DNA from: Treponema sp.
GTDB lineage: Bacteria > Spirochaetota > Spirochaetia > Treponematales > Breznakiellaceae
Reading direction: 5' to 3'
Length of the DNA: 5,529 nt
NCBI GenBank assembly: GCA_031263435.1
Contig: JAISFT010000053.1
Location: forward strand, 1-5,529
Below the pieces are notes generated by a model that saw nothing but the letters and a program-made list of their open reading frames with translations, was not told the DNA's origin and made no database searches. The translations under genes and the position numbers were made by a program. Of this stretch, positions 1-4,965 are shown piece after piece. Position 1 is the first letter of the stretch. Every line of letters begins with the position of its first letter.

Positions 1-513
1 CCGCTTTTTACCCTGTTTCGGCTCCTTTTTCTCCGGTTTCTTCTTGACTTTCTCCCGTGCTGGTATCGCCGTTGAATCCCGGTTTACATGATATACCACC
101 AGGTCTTTATGTGCCATGGTCACGATTCCCTCAAGGGTTTGCTCAAGTATCCCCTGCTCGGACAAAAACGCAAGGGCCCGTGAAAAAGTTGCCTTGCCCG
201 GCACATCCGTAAATCCGCATAGCAGCCGCAGATTCGGTTCGCCTTTAAGCCGCTGGATTAACTGGCTGGTCTTCTCTATCCCGAAATACCCTTTGGCGAG
301 GAAACTCCGGATAAAAGGGGTATACTGATAGGGTATCCGCCCAGTTCCCGCATAGGGCCGTATGAGAGTAGGGATGTGTTCTTCGATAACCCTCAGCATA
401 TGCAAAAATGTTTGGTATTCATCGGAAAGGTATTCTTCAAAACAGTCAATAAGGTTGAATGAGATGTTCAGGAGTGCTTGCGCTCCTGCAATGATGTGGC
501 TTATAGTTTTCAT
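1..513 (-). CDS. IS transposase, N-terminal part (runs off the left edge)
   Basis: The first 171 residues of a cut-and-paste (DDE) transposase are present; the frame is open to the window edge, so the C-terminal part and the rest of the catalytic triad lie outside. Residues about 50-120 resemble the InsH/DUF772 (PF05598) N-terminal domain: a GRIPYQ segment, a helical stretch around FLAKGYFGIEKTSQLIQRL, then LCGFTDVPGKATFSRALAFL. Residues 143-150 (VNRDSTAI) fit the first catalytic aspartate, D146, and are followed by the Lys-rich insert (residues 155-171) often seen after this Asp in related transposases. The ATG at 513 is chosen because AGGAG (527-523) lies 9 nt upstream. Family assignment to the IS4/IS5 superfamily is from recalled motif patterns; the exact IS family is not determined. 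Whether the element is intact cannot be seen from here. Confidence 0.85.
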   Translation of the reverse strand, partial: MKTISHIIAGAQALLNISFNLIDCFEEYLSDEYQTFLHMLRVIEEHIPTLIRPYAGTGRIPYQYTPFIRSFLAKGYFGIEKTSQLIQRLKGEPNLRLLCGFTDVPGKATFSRALAFLSEQGILEQTLEGIVTMAHKDLVVYHVNRDSTAIPAREKVKKKPEKKEPKQGKKR

Positions 514-572
514 GGCGAGGGTCTCCTGGTTGATAGTTTTTCCAACTACAATCTTATCAGGTTTCCCTCGCC
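514..572 (-). promoter_or_regulatory. Stem masking the transposase ribosome binding site in read-through RNA
   Basis: In - strand RNA, GGCGAGGG (572-565) is a perfect complement of CCCTCGCC (521-514), which lies between the Shine-Dalgarno AGGAG and the ATG. After a 3x3 internal loop, CCUG (561-558) pairs with CAGG (528-525), which covers part of the AGGAG. The 5' arms lie upstream of the predicted transcription start, so only transcripts entering from outside the element would contain both arms. This is the geometry that IS10/IS50-type elements use to block transposase synthesis from read-through transcripts. The complementarity is directly visible; the role is inferred. Confidence 0.45.
551..559 (-). 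promoter_or_regulatory. Extended -10 promoter of the transposase gene
   Basis: On the - strand TG (559-558), A, TAAGAT (556-551) matches the extended -10 form TGnTATAAT with one mismatch in the hexamer. No good -35 hexamer is visible, which is tolerated by extended -10 promoters. A start about 7 nt downstream would be near 544, about 30 nt ahead of the transposase ATG. Confidence 0.45.
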
Positions 573-722
573 TTTCCTATCCTTCCCGGGGGTTTTGGAA
601 CAGGCTCAGTTGTTTTAGTCTTGACTTCCTGCTAGGCATCGGCCCGGGCCGTAAAAAGCCCGGAGGGGTTATAATACTGCCGCGAAGTGTTACACCGATA
701 AGCGCGCAAGGGATAGGAGGGG

Positions 723-748
723 CGGGGCTGTCCTATGGGACAGCCCCG
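723..748. repeat. Perfect 11-bp hairpin, TATG loop
   Basis: CGGGGCTGTCC (723-733) is followed by the loop TATG and the exact reverse complement GGACAGCCCCG (738-748). Wobble and G-C pairs could extend it to 719-752. The next five bases pair in a second small hairpin, TTCCC-GAA-GGGAA (749-761). There is no T-run on the 3' side on either strand, so it is not an intrinsic terminator. Confidence 0.7.
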
Positions 749-791
749 TTCCCGAAGGGAATGGAGCGAAGCGGAACCCCGGATAGCCCGG

Positions 792-815
792 TTTTTTGCG
801 GTGTACCGCAAAAAA
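792..815. repeat. Near-perfect palindrome, T6-GCGGT / ACCGC-A6
   Basis: TTTTTTGCGGT (792-802), the spacer GT, then ACCGCAAAAAA (805-815) form 11 complementary pairs. The T-run is on the 5' arm and the A-run on the 3' arm on both strands, which is the wrong way round for an intrinsic terminator. It could extrude as a cruciform or form a stem in RNA that reads through. It lies inside the larger structured block. Confidence 0.65.
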
Positions 816-883
816 TGCGCCCGGATTCCGAATCTTAAAATCAAATTTCAATCCTGCCAGGGCCGCCGGAGCATTTCCCGGAA

Positions 884-914
884 AGGAAATTTTACAAAAA
901 ACGGAAAATTTCCT
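884..914. repeat. AT-rich inverted repeat just upstream of the nrd promoter
   Basis: AGGAAATTTT (884-893) and AAAATTTCCT (905-914) are perfect reverse complements separated by 11 nt. The right arm ends 9 bp before the -35 hexamer. The position would suit an activator or repressor operator, or an A/T-rich UP-like element, but I recognise no specific regulator consensus. The repeat itself is directly visible. Confidence 0.5.
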
Positions 915-923
915 GAAAAATCC

Positions 924-952
924 TTGCACCACAACCCATAGTGTAGTATGAT
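924..952 (+). promoter_or_regulatory. Sigma70-type promoter of the nrdR operon
   Basis: TTGCAC (924-929) and TATGAT (947-952) are separated by exactly 17 bp; each differs from the consensus hexamer at one or two positions. The predicted start is near 959, giving a leader of about 63 nt before the nrdR ATG. No other convincing promoter is visible before nrdR, nrdD, the small protein or nrdG, so this one probably serves all four genes. Confidence 0.7.
929..944 (+). promoter_or_regulatory. NrdR box 1 (candidate operator)
   Basis: CCACAACCCATAGTGT matches the recalled NrdR-box consensus ACACTATATATAGTGT at 11 of 16 positions, including the complete right half ATAGTGT. It fills the spacer between the -35 and -10 hexamers, so bound NrdR would exclude RNA polymerase. 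Confidence 0.5.
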
Positions 953-969
953 AGATTTGTTTGGGAAAG

Positions 970-985
970 ACGCTACATATATGGT
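970..985 (+). promoter_or_regulatory. NrdR box 2 (candidate operator)
   Basis: ACGCTACATATATGGT matches the recalled consensus at 12 of 16 positions, with the palindromic core ATATAT intact. It begins 41 bp after box 1, close to four helical turns, so both sites face the same side of the DNA. NrdR boxes normally occur as such phased pairs, although the spacing I recall is nearer three turns (about 31-32 bp). Confidence 0.5.
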
Positions 986-1025
986 ACTAACTACAGGCGA
1001 TAATTCAGAAGGCTGCCCCGGATGA
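981..1025 (+). CDS. Possible 14-codon leader ORF overlapping the nrdR start
   Basis: An ATG at 981 opens a frame reading MVLTTGDNSEGCPG and ends at TGA 1023-1025, so its stop shares ATGA with the nrdR start codon (1022). Such overlaps are typical of translational coupling. There is only a weak purine-rich stretch (GGGAAAGA, 963-970) as a ribosome binding site, and no known family for so short a peptide. It may be a chance frame. Confidence 0.2.
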   Translation: MVLTTGDNSEGCPG

Positions 1026-1486
1026 GGTGTCCTCATTGCGGGAATCTTGACGACAAGGTTGTCGAATCCCGTACCCTGGCCAATGGGGAGGCGATTCGCC
1101 GGCGGCGTGAGTGCAACGGCTGCGGCTACCGCTTTACCAGTTACGAGAGGATCGAAGACAAGCAGTTCATGGTCATCAAACGGGACGGCCGCCGGGAACC
1201 TTTTGACCGGCGGAAGATTGAGCGCGGGGTGGAACGGGCCCTGGAAAAGCGGCCGGTATCCCCCATGGTTATCGAAAGCCTGGTCAACCAGATCGAGGAC
1301 CAGGCGGCGATCATGGGCAAGATAAACCATGAAATCGGCGCATCCGATATCGGGAATCTGGTATTGGAGAAGCTGGAGGTTCTGGACAAGGTGGCATATA
1401 TTCGTTTTGCGTCGGTGTACCGGCACTTTGAAAACCTGGATGAGTTTATCCGGGAAATACAAAAAATGGGGGCATTCCGTGATTAA
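1022..1486 (+). CDS. nrdR: Transcriptional repressor NrdR
   Basis: A complete 154-residue NrdR, the usual family length. It is a cytoplasmic DNA-binding repressor of ribonucleotide reductase genes that senses ATP/dATP. Residues 1-45 form the zinc ribbon, with C3-x2-C6 and C31-x2-C34 and the basic patch RRRREC; the start MRCPHC is the canonical NrdR N-terminus. Residues about 49-139 are the ATP cone (VIKRDGRREPFDRRKIERGV, then GNLVLEKLEVLDKVAYIRFASVYRHF). A weak Shine-Dalgarno AGAAGG (1007-1012) lies 9 nt before the ATG. It is first in the operon and overlaps nrdD by 8 nt, so repressor and target are made together. Two NrdR-box-like sites at its own promoter suggest autoregulation. Confidence 0.97.
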   Translation: MRCPHCGNLDDKVVESRTLANGEAIRRRRECNGCGYRFTSYERIEDKQFMVIKRDGRREPFDRRKIERGVERALEKRPVSPMVIESLVNQIEDQAAIMGKINHEIGASDIGNLVLEKLEVLDKVAYIRFASVYRHFENLDEFIREIQKMGAFRD

Positions 1487-3557
1487 ACAGGTGGTAAAGC
1501 GTTCCGGGGCCATTGAAGCCTACGACCGCTATAAGATAATCAGCGCCATAAGCAGGGCCTTTGACGCGGCGGGGGAGGATCCCCGGGGGAACCGGCTTTC
1601 TCCGGAGGAACAGGGCAGGCGGGTAGAGGCGGTTGCCGCCCGGGTAGAGGCCCTGCTGGAAGAGATGATGAGCGGCCGCCACCCCTCATCCATCCCCGCG
1701 ATCGAAGAAATTCAGGACCTGGTGGAAACGGCCCTTATCGAAAAACGGGAAACTCCGGTGGCCAAGGCCTATATCCTGTACCGCGCCAGGCACGAGGCCC
1801 GGCGGGACCTTAAAAACCTGATGCTGGATATCGATTCTACGATGGACGGCTACCTTGATCAGTCCGATTGGCGGGTCAATGAAAACGCCAATGTGAACTA
1901 CTCCCTGGGGGGGCTTATCCTCCATAACTCCGGCAGCATCACCGCCAATTACTGGCTTAAAAACATCTACCCCCCGGAGATCGCCAACGCTCACCGGGAC
2001 GCGGATTTTCATATCCACGACCTTTCCATGTTTTCAGGCTACTGCGCGGGCTGGTCCCTGCGGCAGCTTATCACCGAGGGGCTGGGGGGAGTAACGGACA
2101 AGATCACCAGCAAGCCCGCAAAACACCTTTCCACCCTGATGCAGCAGGCGGTAAATTTTCTGGGCTGTCTGCAGAACGAATGGGCCGGGGCCCAGGCCTT
2201 CAGCTCCTTTGACACCTACATCGCCCCCTTTGTCAAAGCGGACAACATGAGCGACAAGGAGGTAAAGCAGTGCCTCCAGAGTTTTGTCTTCGGAGTCAAC
2301 ACCCCCAGCCGCTGGGGCAGCCAGGCGCCTTTTACCAACGTTACGCTGGACTGGGTCTGTCCCGCGGACCTGAGGGACCGGAAGGCCGTAACCGGGGGAC
2401 GGGAAACGGATTTTAGCTACGGTGAATGTCAGGCGGAGATGGACCGGGTAAACAGGATCTTCATCGAGCTGATGCTGGAGGGGGACGCCAACGGCCGGGG
2501 CTTCCAGTACCCCATCCCCACCTACAACATAACCAGGGACTTTGACTGGGACAGCGATAATGCGGGACTCCTCTTTGAGATGACCGCCCGTTACGGCACT
2601 CCCTATTTCCAGAATTTCATCAATTCGGATTTAAACCCCGAGGATGTCAGGTCCATGTGCTGCCGCCTGCAGTTGGACAAGCGGGAACTGCGGAAGCGGG
2701 GGGGCGGCCTCTTCGGTTCCGATGAGCTTACCGGTTCGGTGGGGGTGGTAACAATTAACCTTCCCCGGATCGCCTATCTGGCGAAGGATCGGGGGGATTT
2801 CTACCGCCGTCTTGAACAGCTTATGAACCTGGCGAAGGAAAGCCTTATCATCAAGCGTAAGACCATAACAAAACTGCTGGACGCGGGGCTTTTTCCCTAT
2901 ACACGGCGCTATTTGAAAAATCTCGACAGCCATTTTAATACGATTGGTCTGGTGGGGATGAACGAGGCCCTGCGGAATTTCCTGGGGAAGAACGTGAGCA
3001 TCGCAAGCCCCGAAGGCCGGGCCTTTGCCCTGGAAGTTCTGGGCTTTATGCGGGAAAAGCTGGCGGATTTCCAGGAGGAGACGGGGGAACTCTTCAATCT
3101 GGAGGCCACCCCCGCGGAATCGACCTCCTACCGGCTGGCGAAGCACGACAAGAACCGTTACCCGGACATTATCACCGCGGGAACCGGGGATCCCTACTAC
3201 ACCAATTCTACCCAGCTCCCGGTGATGGAGACCGAAGATGTCTTCGATGCCCTGGATCAGCAGGAAGCCCTGCAGGCCGCTTATACGGGGGGTACGGTGT
3301 TTCATGTCTTTTTGGGGGAGTCCATCGAAGACTGGGGGAGCTGCCGGGATTTGGTGCGGACCATCGCCCAGAATTACCGGATTCCCTATTACACCATCTC
3401 CCCTACCTTTTCGGTATGTCCGGTCCACGGGTACCTGCGGGGGGAACACTTCCACTGTCCCAGATGCCGGGAAGAGCAGGAGGCGGAGTTCAGGAAGGAG
3501 ATTAGCGCCCTGGAACAGGAACGGGAATCGATTTTGGAGATCGCCGGGGCGCGGTAA
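1479..3557 (+). CDS. nrdD: Class III ribonucleotide reductase, large catalytic part, lacking the glycyl-radical segment
   Basis: Anaerobic ribonucleoside-triphosphate reductase, which converts NTPs to dNTPs, 692 residues. The GTG at 1479 gives the expected N-terminus VIKQVVKRSGAIEAYDRYKI of an ATP cone (residues 1 to about 95, allosteric activity site). The upstream extension in this frame to 1329 lies inside nrdR and has no family character. The barrel follows: HIHDLSMFSGYCAG (C189, matching the first active-site cysteine), TNVTLDW (286-292), RSMCCRLQLD (C394/C395, probably including the thiyl-radical cysteine), GSVGVVTINL (419-428) and TPAESTSYRLAKHDKNRYP (544-562). C647, H650, C660 and C663 form the C-terminal zinc site. 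In ordinary NrdD the glycyl-radical motif follows within a few residues; here there is instead a charged heptad-pattern helix (664-692) and a stop. The missing motif is in the next gene. The start overlaps nrdR and is probably translationally coupled. Confidence 0.95.
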   Translation: MIKQVVKRSGAIEAYDRYKIISAISRAFDAAGEDPRGNRLSPEEQGRRVEAVAARVEALLEEMMSGRHPSSIPAIEEIQDLVETALIEKRETPVAKAYILYRARHEARRDLKNLMLDIDSTMDGYLDQSDWRVNENANVNYSLGGLILHNSGSITANYWLKNIYPPEIANAHRDADFHIHDLSMFSGYCAGWSLRQLITEGLGGVTDKITSKPAKHLSTLMQQAVNFLGCLQNEWAGAQAFSSFDTYIAPFVKADNMSDKEVKQCLQSFVFGVNTPSRWGSQAPFTNVTLDWVCPADLRDRKAVTGGRETDFSYGECQAEMDRVNRIFIELMLEGDANGRGFQYPIPTYNITRDFDWDSDNAGLLFEMTARYGTPYFQNFINSDLNPEDVRSMCCRLQLDKRELRKRGGGLFGSDELTGSVGVVTINLPRIAYLAKDRGDFYRRLEQLMNLAKESLIIKRKTITKLLDAGLFPYTRRYLKNLDSHFNTIGLVGMNEALRNFLGKNVSIASPEGRAFALEVLGFMREKLADFQEETGELFNLEATPAESTSYRLAKHDKNRYPDIITAGTGDPYYTNSTQLPVMETEDVFDALDQQEALQAAYTGGTVFHVFLGESIEDWGSCRDLVRTIAQNYRIPYYTISPTFSVCPVHGYLRGEHFHCPRCREEQEAEFRKEISALEQERESILEIAGAR

Positions 3558-3568
3558 TGGCGTTTATT

Positions 3569-3607
3569 GGTGTCTGTTCCTAAAATGAGACGTTATAGAC
3601 AGACATC
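3569..3607 (+). promoter_or_regulatory. Intercistronic hairpin between nrdD and the glycyl-radical gene
   Basis: TGTCTGT (3571-3577) pairs perfectly with ACAGACA (3599-3605), and G-U and G-C pairs can extend it to 3569-3607. The loop is 21 nt. GTCT (3572-3575) can alternatively pair with AGAC (3588-3591), giving two exclusive folds. Only UCUU follows, so it is a poor terminator. It could stabilise or set a processing point in the mRNA, tuning the ratio of the two reductase pieces; that role is inferred. Confidence 0.4.
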
Positions 3608-3633
3608 TTAAAAATAATGAGGAGTAATGTGAA

Positions 3634-4179
3634 ATGAGAACCCTTGATCAGGTAGAAAAAGATTTGGTCCGGGCCCGGGAATCCCTTTCATCGGTGGAAG
3701 GAACAGAAGCGGAGGTATACAGCCGTATCGTGGGCTACTACCGTTCGGTGCGGAACTGGAACCGGGGCAAACGGGAGGAATACGGCGAGCGGCGGCTCTA
3801 CGATCTTGCCTGCCCGGAGCATGCCGGCCGGAATATGGCGGACGGTTCAATAAAGGCGGACAGTTCAATAAGGGCGGGCGGCGGAGAAGCGGCGTTGATG
3901 TCCGCGGTTCCGGCGGGCGCCGGGATGGAGGGAAGCGCCAGGGTCCTCCTGTTTTGGCGCCAGTCCTGCCCGGCCTGTCCCTCCGCAAAAGAAGCGGCGG
4001 GCCGGCTGGGGATTCCGGTGGACCTGGTAAATGCCGATACGGAGACAGGATTTGCCGAGGCCCGGAAGCGGAATGTGCTTGCCACCCCCACGGCGATCTT
4101 CCTGTCGCCGGGCGGCACGGAGATCGGCAGGGCCCGGGATTCCCACTCCATCGCGGCCTTCGGCAAAACCGTGGTCTAG
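3634..4179 (+). CDS. Glycyl-radical subunit of class III RNR fused to a thioredoxin/glutaredoxin-like domain
   Basis: A 181-residue protein carrying the NrdD piece missing upstream. Residues 1-22 form an amphipathic helix (L4, V7, L11, A14, L18, V21). Residues 27-53 are the class III glycyl-radical segment: EVYSRIVGYYRSVRNWN, then GKREEYGER. G34 in RIVGY is the expected radical glycine. Residues 55-100 are a low-complexity linker with a CPEH motif (C60-H63) and an 18-bp tandem repeat. Residues 101-181 have a thioredoxin fold: a VLLFW strand, CPAC (C112, C115), and ATPTAIF with the probable cis-proline P152. It would carry the catalytic radical, made by NrdG, and deliver electrons to NrdD. The ATG has a strong Shine-Dalgarno AGGAG (3620-3624) 9 nt upstream, so it is independently translated rather than read from nrdD. 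Separate glycyl-radical pieces may exist in other anaerobes; I cannot verify how common this fusion is. Confidence 0.85.
   Translation: MRTLDQVEKDLVRARESLSSVEGTEAEVYSRIVGYYRSVRNWNRGKREEYGERRLYDLACPEHAGRNMADGSIKADSSIRAGGGEAALMSAVPAGAGMEGSARVLLFWRQSCPACPSAKEAAGRLGIPVDLVNADTETGFAEARKRNVLATPTAIFLSPGGTEIGRARDSHSIAAFGKTVV
3841..3876 (+). repeat. 18-bp in-frame tandem repeat in the linker
   Basis: GACGGTTCAATAAAGGCG (3841-3858) is followed directly by GACAGTTCAATAAGGGCG (3859-3876), differing at two positions. Each unit adds six codons, giving DGSIKA then DSSIRA. It lies in the linker between the glycyl-radical segment and the redoxin domain, so copy number would change tether length without shifting the frame. 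Confidence 0.75.
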
Positions 4180-4199
4180 CAGCCTGTTGTATTTAAGAT

Positions 4200-4913
4200 A
4201 TGGTGAGTCTGCGCAAGACCAGCCTGGTGGATTATCCCGGCAGGGTCTCCGCGGTTATCTTCCTGCCCGGCTGTAACCTTCGCTGTCCCTGGTGTCAAAA
4301 CCGGGGGCTGGTCCTGCAAACCGCACCGGCGCCGGGGGAACAGGGTCTTGTTCCCCTGGAAGAGGCCCTTGCCCTGATCGAAAAACGCCGGAAGCTGCTG
4401 GGCGGGGTGGTTGTTTCCGGGGGAGAACCGACGATTTACCCCGCCCTGGGGGATCTGATGACCGGGCTGCACGATCTTGGACTCCCGGTAAAGCTTGATA
4501 CCAACGGCATGAATCCCCGGACCCTGGAGAAAATCTGCGGGGACCGGAGTTCCCGGCCCGATTATATCGCCCTGGACCTTAAACTGGCCCCCCGCCGCTA
4601 CGGGGATCTGCTGCCCCGGGGAGAAGCCGGCCCTCCCCCCTTCGATCCCGCCGCTGCCCTTGCCGAAAGCGCCGCCCTGATCCGGTCCTCGGGGATTCCC
4701 CACGAGTACCGCAGCCTGGCCCTGCCGGAGGGGTACTTCGGCCGCGGGGATATCGAGGCCCTCTCCCCCCTGGTCGCCGGCGGCCCCTGGCATTTCCGCC
4801 CCTTTTCACCGGGAAACTGCCTGGACCCCGCGTGGGATTCCCTCCCCTCCACGGGGGAAAAGGAAACGGCGGCGCTGGCGGAAACAGCGAAACAGGGGGG
4901 CCGATTGGACTAA
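4200..4913 (+). CDS. nrdG: Anaerobic ribonucleotide reductase activating protein (radical SAM)
   Basis: Radical-SAM activase of 237 residues that would abstract hydrogen from the glycine of the class III reductase using S-adenosylmethionine and a [4Fe-4S] cluster. The N-terminus MVSLRKTSLVDYPGRVSAVI is typical of the longer NrdG-like subfamily. The cluster motif is C25-x3-C29-x2-C32 (GCNLRCPWCQN); SGGEP (73-77) is the SAM-binding GGEP motif, and LDTNG (99-103) and DYIALDLK (121-128) are further barrel strands. The ending HFRPFSPGNCLDP also fits this subfamily. It begins 20 nt after the preceding stop and has no clear Shine-Dalgarno, so it may depend on coupling; GTG at 4203 is an alternative start. 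Its substrate here should be the separate 181-residue glycyl-radical protein. Related activases act on other glycyl-radical enzymes, but the operon supports the RNR role. Confidence 0.92.
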   Translation: MVSLRKTSLVDYPGRVSAVIFLPGCNLRCPWCQNRGLVLQTAPAPGEQGLVPLEEALALIEKRRKLLGGVVVSGGEPTIYPALGDLMTGLHDLGLPVKLDTNGMNPRTLEKICGDRSSRPDYIALDLKLAPRRYGDLLPRGEAGPPPFDPAAALAESAALIRSSGIPHEYRSLALPEGYFGRGDIEALSPLVAGGPWHFRPFSPGNCLDPAWDSLPSTGEKETAALAETAKQGGRLD

Positions 4914-4965
4914 ACACAACATAAAGAAATACCGCTATGGAGGGCGCGGAATTTTACGGGGTTCT

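Larger units (their letters stand above)
1..607 (-). mobile_element. Insertion sequence, one end; outer boundary tentative near 607
   Basis: The element must contain the transposase and its upstream control region. Reading the - strand inward, the stretch from about 607 (GAGCCTGTTCCAAAACCCCC) resembles a terminal inverted repeat of the GAG-CTGTT-CAAAA kind, about 95 bp ahead of the transposase ATG. The opposite end is outside the window, so neither an inverted-repeat match nor a target-site duplication can be tested. The presence of an IS is well supported by the transposase; this exact edge is a guess. Confidence 0.4.
641..830. repeat. Hairpin-rich intergenic block, possible dispersed repeat
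   Basis: This fills most of the gene-free stretch between the IS and nrdR. It contains a 10-bp perfect palindrome GGCCCGGGCC (641-650), whose CCGGGC (644-649) can also pair with GCCCGG (658-663). Three further inverted repeats follow (723-748, 749-761 and 792-815). GCGCA (704-708) and TGCGC (816-820) can close the whole as a multibranch structure. Short motifs recur inside it (GGATAG at 711-716 and 781-786, several CCCGG). Open frames across it look like chance readings with Arg/Pro/Gly-rich content and no recognisable domain. Its high density of nested repeats suggests a REP/MITE-like interspersed element, but only one copy is in view. Confidence 0.4.

Noticed and set aside
621..675. Promoter made of TTGACT (621-626) and TATAAT (670-675)
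   Set aside because: The hexamers look good but are 43 bp apart. No -35-like hexamer sits 16-18 bp before TATAAT, and no gene follows closely.
792..815. Intrinsic terminator upstream of the nrd operon
   Set aside because: The stem is good, but the T-run is on the 5' arm and the A-run on the 3' arm on both strands, so no U-tract follows the hairpin.
362..838. 158-residue + strand open frame over the IS and the repeat block
   Set aside because: It crosses the antisense transposase start region and the palindromic block, and its composition is not protein-like (Ser/Pro/Arg-rich with no domain).
1329..1478. Longer nrdD starting at ATG 1329
   Set aside because: The extra 50 residues (Trp/Arg-rich) are the out-of-frame reading of the nrdR ATP cone. 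The family-like sequence VIKQVVKRSG begins exactly at GTG 1479.
848..1513. 221-residue open frame on the - strand across nrdR
   Set aside because: It mirrors the conserved nrdR coding frame, has no recognisable domain, and is explained by the high G+C of the + strand gene.
2631..3455. 274-residue open frame on the - strand inside nrdD
   Set aside because: Antisense shadow of the well-supported nrdD. Its low-complexity Pro/Gly/Gln content has no family resemblance.
3546..3640. A simple frameshift or nonsense mutation in an otherwise normal nrdD
   Set aside because: The normal spacing from the zinc CxxC to the glycyl motif is only a few residues. Here both ends carry added heptad helices, and the second gene has its own strong ribosome binding site, so no single mutation restores a usual NrdD.
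4932..4954. Terminator after nrdG (CCGC/GCGG followed by ATTTT)
   Set aside because: Only a 4-bp stem with a 10-nt loop and a short T-run, so it is too weak to call.
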